The translations under genes and the position numbers were made by a program. 7,552 nucleotides of DNA from Oscillospiraceae bacterium (GTDB lineage: Bacteria; Bacillota; Clostridia; Oscillospirales; Oscillospiraceae): NCBI GenBank assembly GCA_017378975.1, contig JAFNXT010000034.1:1-7552 (forward strand), in the 5' to 3' direction. The notes beneath the pieces are model-generated. The model had not been told where the DNA came from, searched no databases, and saw only the letters and a program-made list of their open reading frames with translations. Of the stretch, positions 1 through 5,446 are shown in pieces (the first letter of the stretch is position 1; every line of letters begins with the position of its first letter).

Positions 1-264
1 CAGCTCGCCCTCGGAGATATCCTCCAGACCGGCGATCATACGCAGGGTGGTGGACTTACCGCAGCCGGAAGGACCGACCAGAACGATGAACTCCTTGTCG
101 GCGATCTCCAGATTGAACTCCTGGACCGCAACGACACCCTTATCGGTGATCTGCAGGTTGATCTTCTTCTCGGGCTCGTCACCCTTCTTCTTCTTTTTCT
201 TCTTGGCGTCGTCGCCGTTGTGGGGGTAGATCTTCTTGACGTTTCTCAGGGACAAACTTGCCAT
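1..264 (-). CDS. Sugar ABC transporter ATP-binding protein, MsmX/UgpC type (partial, N-terminal 88 residues)
   Basis: The reverse complement starts at ATG (262-264) and stays open to the left edge, so only the N-terminus is present. The protein begins [14 protein letters not shown] and carries a Walker A motif GPSGCGKST at about residues 64-72, followed by [16 protein letters not shown], the canonical start of the ATPases that energise oligosaccharide and glycerol-3-phosphate importers and are often shared by several permeases. It would act on the cytoplasmic face of the membrane. An oddity is a charged, lysine-rich insertion (seven consecutive Lys at 21-27, then Glu/Lys-rich) between IYP and the [10 protein letters not shown] strand, where family members usually have a short turn. 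There is no good Shine-Dalgarno directly before the ATG; an AAAGG lies about 25 nt upstream. It is divergent from the eut cluster and probably unrelated to it. The family call is firm; the transported sugar cannot be told. Confidence 0.93.
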   Translation of the reverse strand, partial: MASLSLRNVKKIYPHNGDDAKKKKKKKGDEPEKKINLQITDKGVVAVQEFNLEIADKEFIVLVGPSGCGKSTTLRMIAGLEDISEGEL

Positions 265-446
265 AGTTGCATGACTCTAAGCATACCGAGCCTTTCGCGT
301 ATGCTCTCACCTTCCGCCGGGTAAAACAGCGGAGGTATTACGACAGGTCTCCACACTGCCGCACCGTGAGTCTGACGGTTTGTTTTTTCCTCCTTTTTTG
401 ATGGATACGGTCTATTTTTGTGGAGTAGACAGGACCCACCTGGATA
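265..446 (-). ncRNA. Structured 5' leader of the ABC ATPase transcript (candidate, class unknown)
   Basis: This is the stretch between the minus-strand promoter and the ATPase start. It contains several hairpins: GCATAC/GTATGC with an inner CGA/TCG (281-304); TCCGC/GCGGA extended by CC/GG past a one-base bulge (310-335); and ACCGT/ACGGT (363-379). A GGAGG flanked by A-runs sits at about 389-395 on the minus strand, but no start codon follows at a suitable distance. I do not recognise any known riboswitch, T-box or cobalamin element, on either strand. It could be a cis-regulatory leader, a stable RNA on either strand, or merely a long untranslated region. The plus-strand part from 389 to 526 is A/T-rich and holds no gene that I can support. 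Confidence 0.35.
363..388 (+). terminator. Intrinsic terminator-like hairpin on the plus strand
   Basis: ACCGT (363-367) pairs with ACGGT (375-379) around a 7-base loop, and the hairpin is followed directly by TTTGTTTTTT (379-388). The stem is short (5 bp) but the T-run is good and lies on the plus side only, so it would stop plus-strand transcription. No plus-strand gene lies upstream in the window, so its target is either read-through from the left, a short RNA made from about 270-380, or an attenuated eut leader. It lacks the paired hexaloop hairpins expected of an EutV site. Confidence 0.4.
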
Positions 447-451
447 CCGAT

Positions 452-480
452 ACTATACCATAAAACCCTCTCCCTTGCAA
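452..480 (-). promoter_or_regulatory. Sigma-A-type promoter for the minus-strand ABC ATPase gene
   Basis: Read on the minus strand, TTGCAA (475-480) is followed after exactly 17 bases by TATAGT (452-457). These match the -35 and -10 consensus at four and five of six positions. Transcription would start near 445 and give a leader of about 180 nt before the ATG at 264. I could not find an equally good promoter on the plus strand for the eut cluster: TTCACA (490-495) with GATACT (516-521) has a 20-base spacer and is weak. Confidence 0.6.
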
Positions 481-526
481 TCATCTCACTTCACAATTTT
501 TCATCCTCATTTTTGGATACTTTGCC

Positions 527-1624
527 ATGAAGGGGGCAATACTAGCCCATGAAAAGGCGGTGACAGATTTGGAACGTTTCTCATGCCCCGGTGAGCTCCG
601 CACGGGTCCCGGGAGCCTGCAGTGCCTGAAGGACCTGCGGGCAGAGCGACTGCTGGTGGTCACAGACCCCTTCTTCTACGAAAACGGCACGGCCCAAAAT
701 ATCGCCCGGGAGGCCGCCCCCAAAGCGGTGGCGTTCTTCCACCAGATCACGCCGGACCCCTCGGCGGAGCTGATCGCCCGGGGGACGGCGCTGGCACGGC
801 AGTTCCGGCCGGATGTCCTGCTGGCATTGGGCGGCGGCAGCGCGCTGGACTGCGGCAAGGCGATCACCCTCTTCACGGACCCCCGGCCAAAGCTGGTGGC
901 GATCCCCACCACCTCCGGCTCCGGCTCTGAGGTGACGGACTTCGCGATCATCACCCACGGCACCGTGAAGCACCCGGTGGTGGACCCCAGGCTCCGGCCT
1001 GACATGGCGATCGTGGACCCCAAGCTGGTGGAGGCCCTGCCTCCGGCCCTGATCGCCGACGGCGGCTTCGATGTACTGACCCATGCGTTGGAAGCCTACG
1101 TGGCGAAGAACGCCAGCCCCGTGACGGATGCGTTGGCGGAAGCCGCCTTCCGCACCTGTCTGCAGGACCTGAGCGCCTCCTTCCATGGCGATCTGCAGGC
1201 CCGTGGCCGGGTCCACACCGCCGCCACCATGGCAGGTCTGGCCTTCACGGGCGCCGGGCTGGGTCTGTGCCACGCCCTGTCCCATAGCCTTGGCGGTGCC
1301 ACCCACCTGCCCCACGGGCGGCTCAATGCCATGCTCCTGCCCCATGTGCTGTGTCCGGGCCCCAAGCTGGCAAGGCTCGCCCGTGGGGCAGGACTGGAGG
1401 ACCGGTCGGACACCATGGCGATCCGGAGTCTGCACAATGCTCTGCTCCGGCTCCGCAGAGAGCTCCACCTGCCTGCCACGCTGGCGGAAGCAGGCTTCTC
1501 CCCCGGCAAGCTCCGGCAGGAGGAAGTGATCGCCGCGGCGCTGGCGGACCCCTGCTGTGCCACGGCCCCGGTGGAAGCAACGGAGGCCCTGCTCCGGCAG
1601 ATCCTCCGCCCGGTGGTCCAATGA
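527..1624 (+). CDS. eutG: Iron-dependent alcohol dehydrogenase, EutG-like
   Basis: This is a group III (iron-activated) alcohol dehydrogenase, 365 residues from the first ATG, near the family's usual 380. Visible motifs are GGGSALDCGKAI (102-113, NAD binding), IPTTSGSGSEVT (126-137, family signature), and metal ligands Asp182 and His186 in FDVLTH, His249 in GLGLCHALSH, and His263 in HLPHGR. The D-x3-H pair and the 14-residue gap between the last two His match FucO. In a eut cluster the likely job is acetaldehyde to ethanol, recycling NADH inside the microcompartment. Its TGA overlaps the eutA ATG by four bases. The start is doubtful: the ATG at 527 has no ribosome site and is followed by rare ATA CTA codons. 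TTG at 569, preceded by AAAAGGCGG (552-560), would give MERFSCPGELRTGPGSL, the normal family start. 527 is kept here as the longest form; a butanol or propanol role cannot be excluded. Confidence 0.9.
   Translation: MKGAILAHEKAVTDLERFSCPGELRTGPGSLQCLKDLRAERLLVVTDPFFYENGTAQNIAREAAPKAVAFFHQITPDPSAELIARGTALARQFRPDVLLALGGGSALDCGKAITLFTDPRPKLVAIPTTSGSGSEVTDFAIITHGTVKHPVVDPRLRPDMAIVDPKLVEALPPALIADGGFDVLTHALEAYVAKNASPVTDALAEAAFRTCLQDLSASFHGDLQARGRVHTAATMAGLAFTGAGLGLCHALSHSLGGATHLPHGRLNAMLLPHVLCPGPKLARLARGAGLEDRSDTMAIRSLHNALLRLRRELHLPATLAEAGFSPGKLRQEEVIAAALADPCCATAPVEATEALLRQILRPVVQ
552..560 (+). promoter_or_regulatory. Possible ribosome binding site favouring a TTG start of eutG at 569
   Basis: AAAAGGCGG ends eight bases before an in-frame TTG at 569-571. 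The ATG at 527 has only a pyrimidine-rich stretch before it and lies in the loop of a small hairpin (TTGCC 522-526 with GGCAA 535-539). The site is a moderate Shine-Dalgarno match and would shorten the protein by 14 residues. Confidence 0.4.
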
Positions 1625-3027
1625 TCGGAGCGCTGACCAGCGTGGGGCTGGACGTGGGGACCACCACCACATCCCTGATCGTGTCCCGGCTGACGGTACA
1701 GGATCAGGCTTCGGCCTTCGCCGTGCCGGACCTCCAGATCCGGGAGCGGAAGATCCTGTATGAGAGCCCGGTCCACTTCACGCCCCTGATCCGTGACGAG
1801 CTGATCGACGGCATGGTCCTGCGTCAGATCGTGGAGACGGAGTACCGCAACGCCGGCATCCGCCGGGAGGACGTGGATACCGGGGCCGTGATCATCACCG
1901 GCGAGACCTCCCGGAAGGAGAACGCCCGGTCAGTGGCAGAAGCCTTGTCTGATATCGCCGGTGACTTCGTGGTGGCCACCGCCGGACCGGATCTGGAGAG
2001 CGTGCTGGCGGCGCAGGGCTCCGGCGCGGTGGACTGGTCCCAACAGACCGGACAAGCGGTGCTCCACATGGACATCGGCGGTGGCACCAGCAATCTGGCA
2101 TGGATCCGGGAGGGAGAGATCGTTGCCACCTCCTGTCTGGACGTAGGCGGCAGGCTCCTGAAGTTCGACCCCACAGGCTGTGTCACCTACGTCTCCCCGG
2201 TGCTGGAGGGCTTGACGGACCTGCGCCCCGGTGACCGTCCTGCCCGATCCCAACTGGAGGACCTGACTGCTCTCCTGACGAGCGTGCTGGAGATGGCGGC
2301 AGGTCTGCGTCCGGCCACCGCCCTCCTGCAAAAGCTCACCACCGCCACCACCCTGTCACCCCCCTCCTGCCAGCGGAGCGACGTGGCGATCCCCCGCAAC
2401 GATCACACCGCCCCCCTGATCTCCTTCTCCGGCGGCGTGGCAGAATGCATCCGGCAGGACCTGCCCCCCATGACCTTCGGGGATATGGGTCCTCTGCTGG
2501 GCAAAGCGATCCGCCACAGCCGTCTGTATGAGAACGCCCGACTGGGGGACCGGACGATCCGGGCCACAGTGATCGGCGCCGGCTGTCACAGCGCGCAGCT
2601 CTCCGGCAGTACCGTGTTCCACCGGGGGATCTCCTTCCCACTGAAGGGTCTGCCCACCCTCCTGCTGGACCCGGAGACCGACCTGACGGCACAGATCCGG
2701 GAGGGACTGGCCGCCCATGATGCCACCCCGGTGCTGGCCCTGCCCGGCTGGCCCGGCGGTTACAGGCAGATCGCCGCTCTGGCAGATCTTCTGGCGGCAT
2801 CCGTCCCCTCGGGCCCTGTGCTGGTGACGACAGAGCAGGACATGGCGAAAGCCTTGGGACAAGCCCTTGCCCTGCGCCTGCCGCCGGACCGCCCGATCCT
2901 GTGTCTGGACCGCCTGCAACTGACGCCCCACAGCTATCTGGACGTCGCCGCCCCCATCGGCCCAGCCCTGCCGGTGATCATCAAGACCCTGATCTTCTCA
3001 CCGGCACGCCCATCGATATCGCCCTGA
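1621..3027 (+). CDS. eutA: Ethanolamine ammonia-lyase reactivating factor EutA
   Basis: This 468-residue protein is of normal EutA length. It is an actin/Hsp70-like ATPase that releases damaged cobalamin from ethanolamine ammonia-lyase so that fresh adenosylcobalamin can bind. Actin-fold nucleotide motifs are visible: phosphate-1 VGLDVGTTTTS (8-18), phosphate-2 MDIGGGTSNLAW (150-161) and the adenosine-side ISFSGGVAEC (267-276). The ATG at 1621 is chosen because it overlaps the eutG stop (ATGA) and puts the DVGTTTTS loop at the usual N-terminal position; the frame is open 90 codons further upstream, but only as a shadow inside eutG. The C-terminus (VIIKTLIFSPARPSISP) ends inside the first hairpin of the following repeat, with the TGA in the hairpin loop, so its last residues may derive from that repeat. 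Its partners would be EutB (6824 onward), EutC (out of view) and EutT. Confidence 0.95.
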   Translation: MIGALTSVGLDVGTTTTSLIVSRLTVQDQASAFAVPDLQIRERKILYESPVHFTPLIRDELIDGMVLRQIVETEYRNAGIRREDVDTGAVIITGETSRKENARSVAEALSDIAGDFVVATAGPDLESVLAAQGSGAVDWSQQTGQAVLHMDIGGGTSNLAWIREGEIVATSCLDVGGRLLKFDPTGCVTYVSPVLEGLTDLRPGDRPARSQLEDLTALLTSVLEMAAGLRPATALLQKLTTATTLSPPSCQRSDVAIPRNDHTAPLISFSGGVAECIRQDLPPMTFGDMGPLLGKAIRHSRLYENARLGDRTIRATVIGAGCHSAQLSGSTVFHRGISFPLKGLPTLLLDPETDLTAQIREGLAAHDATPVLALPGWPGGYRQIAALADLLAASVPSGPVLVTTEQDMAKALGQALALRLPPDRPILCLDRLQLTPHSYLDVAAPIGPALPVIIKTLIFSPARPSISP

Positions 3028-3121
3028 CGGGCGATATGGTTTTGCTGATGCAAAACCATCGGCGGAGGCATGCCTCCGCCCTACGCCCCTGCACCCCGTA
3101 GGGTGGGGGCATGCCCCCACC
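3016..3121. repeat. Chain of intergenic hairpins and palindromes between eutA and eutM
   Basis: Five inverted repeats follow one another almost without gaps. (1) ATATCGCCC/GGGCGATAT, 9 bp, loop TGAC (3016-3037). (2) ATGGTTTTGC/GCAAAACCAT, 10 bp, loop TGAT (3036-3059). (3) A perfect 20-bp palindrome GGCGGAGGCATGCCTCCGCC (3061-3080). (4) CCCTACG/CGTAGGG, 7 bp (3079-3103). (5) A perfect 20-bp palindrome GGTGGGGGCATGCCCCCACC (3102-3121). An 8-bp GTCGCGAC follows at 3122. None is followed by a T-run, so they are not typical terminators. They resemble REP-like intergenic elements that I associate with gut Clostridia, but copy number cannot be judged here. In the mRNA they would form strong stems between eutA and the shell gene, and could shield the 3' end or change mRNA levels between the two genes. 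Confidence 0.8.
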
Positions 3122-3171
3122 GTCGCGACCCGAAGGGGCGCGCAAAGTGATCTATGAAAGGAAGCTAAACG

Positions 3172-3477
3172 ATGGATACCAATTCTTTAGGCATGATCGA
3201 GACCCGTGGCCTGATCGGCGCGATCGAGGCCGCCGATGCCATGGTCAAATCCGCCAACGTCCAGCTCGTCGGCAAGGAACAGGTCGGCGGTGGTCTGGTC
3301 ACCGTCATGGTCCGTGGTGACGTAGGCGCCGTGAAGGCCGCCACGGACGCCGGAGCCGCCGCCGCCGAGAAGGTGGGCGAGCTGATCTCCGTCCATGTGA
3401 TCGCCCGCCCCCACACCGAGGTGGACGTGATCCTGCCCAAGCCCGGCAGCCGCCCCGGCCCGACCCCTAAGGGCTGA
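3172..3477 (+). CDS. eutM: Microcompartment hexameric shell protein EutM (single BMC domain)
   Basis: This 101-residue single-domain BMC protein forms the hexagonal tiles of the ethanolamine microcompartment. The N-terminus [20 protein letters not shown], the pore-loop region QVGGG (37-41), [19 protein letters not shown] (48-66) and [14 protein letters not shown] (68-81) follow EutM almost motif for motif. The C-terminal tail ([12 protein letters not shown]) is Pro/Gly-rich and does not look like the usual EutM ending. A ribosome site GAAAGGAAG (3156-3164) lies seven bases before the ATG. The stop overlaps the eutT start by one base (TGATG at 3475-3479). It is the first gene after the palindrome chain, and its own good ribosome site suits a protein needed in many copies. 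PduA- or CcmK-like naming is possible, but context and sequence favour EutM. Confidence 0.96.
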   Translation: MDTNSLGMIETRGLIGAIEAADAMVKSANVQLVGKEQVGGGLVTVMVRGDVGAVKAATDAGAAAAEKVGELISVHVIARPHTEVDVILPKPGSRPGPTPKG

Positions 3478-4166
3478 TGCTCTACACCGAGCAGTCCGTC
3501 CGGGACAATATCCGCAACCGGGAGGGCAAACGGGTCTTCTATCAGGCGCCGGGGGACACCCTGACCCCCGGTGCCCGGGACTATCTGACACGGGAAAGGA
3601 TCCAGATCCTGACCACAGACCAGATCCCCCGGGGCCACCGGCTGGCCTGCGGTGCCACCATGGCGGAGAAGCCCGAGCATATGACCCACCTGAACAGCGA
3701 CCTGCTGGTGCCCAAGACCCACCCCAGGATCGCCCTCCGGGGGGCGCTGGACACTTTGGAAGCCGAGCTCCTGCTCTGCGCCGCACAGGAGCCGGACCTT
3801 CGTGGACCCTTGACCGAGATCCTGGAACTGGCCCGGCAGATCCTGCGGTGCGAGGTGCTGGAGGAGCCCCTGTCCACGGGGAAGCTCTGCGGCCTGACCC
3901 TGCGGGAGCTCCGGTCCCACAGCCACCGTCCTCAGGACTTCTACGGCATCCCCCACTTCATGCCCCAGCCCACGGACCCCATCACCATCCTCCGGCTGAA
4001 CCGGTGCCGTACCATCGCACGGTGGGCAGAGCTCCAGGCCGCCCACGCCTTCACCGCCCCCGACCTGACCTGCACACGCACGGACCTGTTACAGGCCCTG
4101 AACCGGATCAGCAGTATGCTCTATATCCTGCAGATCCGCCAAAAAGCTGACCGCCAAAAGGAGTGA
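3477..4166 (+). CDS. eutT: Ethanolamine utilisation cobalamin adenosyltransferase EutT
   Basis: This 229-residue EutT-family enzyme transfers the adenosyl group of ATP to reduced cobalamin, supplying the cofactor of EutBC. Key stretches are LTPGARDYLTRERIQIL (29-45), KPEHMTHL (65-72), LVPKTHPRIALRGALDTLEAE (77-97), a middle ILRCEVLEEPL (122-132) and the C-terminal DLLQALNRISSMLYILQI (203-220), all lining up with EutT. The region just before KPEHMTHL, which in Salmonella EutT carries a His plus CCxxC metal site, here has only His54 and Cys58, so the metal cluster is missing or different. The ATG at 3477 overlaps the eutM stop, and the TGA (4164-4166) overlaps the next gene's GTG. No separate ribosome site is evident, so translation is probably coupled to eutM. 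Confidence 0.93.
   Translation: MLYTEQSVRDNIRNREGKRVFYQAPGDTLTPGARDYLTRERIQILTTDQIPRGHRLACGATMAEKPEHMTHLNSDLLVPKTHPRIALRGALDTLEAELLLCAAQEPDLRGPLTEILELARQILRCEVLEEPLSTGKLCGLTLRELRSHSHRPQDFYGIPHFMPQPTDPITILRLNRCRTIARWAELQAAHAFTAPDLTCTRTDLLQALNRISSMLYILQIRQKADRQKE
4157..4163 (+). promoter_or_regulatory. Ribosome binding site that runs into the pduL/eutD start
   Basis: AAAAGGAG ends with the G that is also the first base of the annotated GTG start (4163-4165), so the site has no spacer to that codon. No ATG, GTG or TTG follows in frame at a normal distance; the in-frame codons there are ATC, CAT, ACG, ACG. Either ribosomes re-initiate at GTG after the eutT stop, or a rare start codon is used. 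Confidence 0.5.
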
Positions 4167-4780
4167 TCCATACGACGCCCGAAACCATCGACGCACTGAC
4201 ACAGGCCGTCCTCCGGCGTCTGTTCATCCCGATCGAAGCCTCCGGCCGCCATGTCCATGTGACCGAAGCGCAGGCCCTGGCCCTCTTCGGACACCCTCTG
4301 TCCCCGGAACGGCCCCTTTCCCAGCCGGGACAATTCCTCAGCCGGGACCGGGTGACGGTCCGGGGCCCCAAGGGGGAGCTGACGAAGGTCGCCGTGCTGG
4401 GCCCGGAGCGGAAGGAGGCGCAGGTGGAGATCTCCTTCACCGACAGCCGTGCCCTTGGCCTCCTGCCGCCCCTGCGACTGTCCGGCGACACCCATGACAC
4501 CCCCGGTATTTGCCTGATCGGCCCCATGGGACAGGTCACCCTCCCCCAAGGGGTGCTGGTGGCCCAGCGGCACATCCACCTGTCCCCGGAGGAAGCCCGG
4601 GACCGGAAGGTCACCGACGGTCAGGTGGTGAGCCTCCAGACCTTCACCCAGCGGCCCGTGATCTTCCGGGATGTGGTGGTCCGGGTCCACCCCCAGTTCC
4701 GGGCGGCGGTCCACCTCGACTATGACGAGGCCAACGCCTGCGGCTTCCGGGACGGGGATCTGGGGAGGATCCTGTCATGA
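4163..4780 (+). CDS. pduL: Phosphate acyltransferase, PduL/EutD type, microcompartment-associated
   Basis: This 205-residue PduL-family enzyme converts acetyl-CoA plus phosphate to acetyl-phosphate and CoA, closing the CoA cycle inside the compartment and leading to ATP by acetate kinase. PduL has two tandem beta-barrel domains. The first opens with IEASGRHVHV (His30, His32) and the second with VAQRHIHLSPEEA (His137, His139), followed by AVHLDYDEANACGF (181-194, His184). These His pairs are the expected metal ligands. Residues 7-21 (ETIDALTQAVLRRLF) look like the short amphipathic helix that targets cargo to shells, which would place it in the lumen. It overlaps eutT by four bases and the next gene by four (ATGA at 4777-4780). 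The start is GTG with an abnormal ribosome-site spacing. In eut loci of Firmicutes this enzyme is often labelled EutD, though it is unrelated to the Pta-type EutD of enterobacteria. Confidence 0.93.
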   Translation: MIHTTPETIDALTQAVLRRLFIPIEASGRHVHVTEAQALALFGHPLSPERPLSQPGQFLSRDRVTVRGPKGELTKVAVLGPERKEAQVEISFTDSRALGLLPPLRLSGDTHDTPGICLIGPMGQVTLPQGVLVAQRHIHLSPEEARDRKVTDGQVVSLQTFTQRPVIFRDVVVRVHPQFRAAVHLDYDEANACGFRDGDLGRILS

Positions 4781-5175
4781 GACGGGCTTTGCTGATCGGC
4801 AAAGAGCCTGCGGCTGACCTTGGCTGTGACTATGTGTCGGCGGAGCCATGGGACCTGATCGTGATCGGCTCCCTGACCTTGGGACAGCTCCTGTGCTTCC
4901 GGGAGGAACGGGTGCTGGACGCTTTGTCCCGTGGGATCCCGGTGTGGCTCTATACTCCGGGCCTGCCGGAAGTGCCCAAAAACCGGAGCCTTTCCGGCTC
5001 TTTGGCCACCGCCCAACGGGAGCTGAAGAATTGGGGGATCCTGTTCACCGACGGCGGCCGTAAACGGCTGATCACCGCCGAGGAAGCCCGACAGCTCAAA
5101 CGGACCGGCAGAGCCCCGGCACCGGGCGCGCTGCTGACACCTTTGGCGAAGCAAGTTTTGGAGGGATCGGATTGA
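4777..5175 (+). CDS. Uncharacterised eut-cluster protein (TIGR02536-like)
   Basis: This 132-residue soluble protein has no assigned reaction. Position and size match a conserved small protein of Firmicute eut operons that I recall as TIGR02536; this is from memory and not checked. The N-terminal half has a Rossmann-like alternation: RRALLIG (2-8), WDLIVIGSLTLGQL (25-38), then VLDALSRGIPVWLYTPG (46-62), suggesting a nucleotide- or flavodoxin-like half-fold without a clear P-loop. The C-terminal half carries RLITAEEARQL (97-107) and GALLTPLAKQVLEG (117-130). The LTPLAKQV part resembles LTPGARDYL near the N-terminus of the neighbouring EutT, a motif that recurs in microcompartment proteins and may be a docking helix. 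The ATG overlaps the upstream stop by four bases and its TGA overlaps the TTG of eutN, so it is tightly embedded in the operon. Confidence 0.8.
   Translation: MRRALLIGKEPAADLGCDYVSAEPWDLIVIGSLTLGQLLCFREERVLDALSRGIPVWLYTPGLPEVPKNRSLSGSLATAQRELKNWGILFTDGGRKRLITAEEARQLKRTGRAPAPGALLTPLAKQVLEGSD
5160..5166 (+). promoter_or_regulatory. Ribosome binding site fixing the TTG start of eutN
   Basis: GGAGGGA (5160-5166) stands five bases before TTG at 5172-5174, an ordinary spacing. This supports TTG as the real start, since the protein then begins MKIGTVTGSV as the family requires. The site lies inside the last codons of the preceding gene. Confidence 0.65.
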
Positions 5176-5408
5176 AGATCGGAACAGTCACCGGCTCCGT
5201 GTGGGCCACACGAAAGGCGAATTGTCTTATGGGGCAGACCTTCCTGCTGATCGACACCGGCACGGCACAGCTGGTGGCGGCAGATCAGGTCGGTGCCGGA
5301 AAGGGAGACCGGGTGCTCCTGTGCACCGGCACTGTGGCCTCCCGCTATTGCATGGACGCCCCCATCGATGCCGCCGTGGTGGCGATCCTGGATCAGGAGA
5401 AGACCTGA
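5172..5408 (+). CDS. eutN: Microcompartment vertex protein EutN (EutN/CcmL family)
   Basis: This 78-residue member of the EutN/CcmL/CsoS4 family forms the pentamers that cap the vertices of the polyhedral shell. Conserved blocks are the N-terminal MKIGTVTGSVWATRK (1-15), FLLIDTGTAQLVAADQVGAGKGDRVLLCTG (27-56) and the C-terminal PIDAAVVAILD (64-74). Most members have 85-95 residues. The missing ones here fall in the loop between the second strand and VAADQVGAG, and in the loop before PIDAAVV, so this is a compact version rather than a truncation. It starts at TTG with a good ribosome site; the preceding gene's TGA (5173-5175) overlaps it. A possible terminator and a structured repeat follow. 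Confidence 0.93.
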   Translation: MKIGTVTGSVWATRKANCLMGQTFLLIDTGTAQLVAADQVGAGKGDRVLLCTGTVASRYCMDAPIDAAVVAILDQEKT

Positions 5409-5409
5409 T

Positions 5410-5440
5410 CCGGGAGGCGGTACGCTACCCCCGGCTTTTT
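5410..5440 (+). terminator. Imperfect intrinsic terminator candidate after eutN
   Basis: CCGGG (5410-5414) pairs with CCCGG (5430-5434). Inside it GGTA (5419-5422) pairs with TACC (5426-5429) around a CGC loop, leaving AGGC bulged on one side. One C and then TTTTT (5436-5440) follow. It starts one base after the eutN stop. The bulge and short T-run suggest partial termination at most, since eutH and eutB continue on the same strand with no clear promoter of their own. Confidence 0.4.
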
Positions 5441-5446
5441 CCCCAC

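Noticed and set aside
265..526. Cobalamin riboswitch or EutV (ANTAR) dual-hairpin antiterminator upstream of eutG
   Set aside because: I looked for the GCCACTG-type B12 box and for paired hairpins with six-base loops having A at 1 and G at 4. Neither is present; the hairpins found have 7- to 11-base loops.
1351..1620. Upstream in-frame extension of eutA
   Set aside because: The extra 90 codons lie entirely inside eutG in another frame and are Pro/Gly-rich. The ATG at 1621 overlaps the eutG stop and gives a normal EutA N-terminus.
581..1672. Long minus-strand open frame (363 codons) opposite eutG
   Set aside because: It lies antisense to a clear Fe-alcohol dehydrogenase, has low-complexity Arg/Gly/Gln-rich composition typical of GC-rich shadow frames, and shows no family motif.
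3165..4046. Minus-strand open frame (293 codons) opposite eutM and eutT
   Set aside because: It is a shadow of two well-identified overlapping genes; the composition is Gly/Pro/Gln-rich with no recognisable domain.
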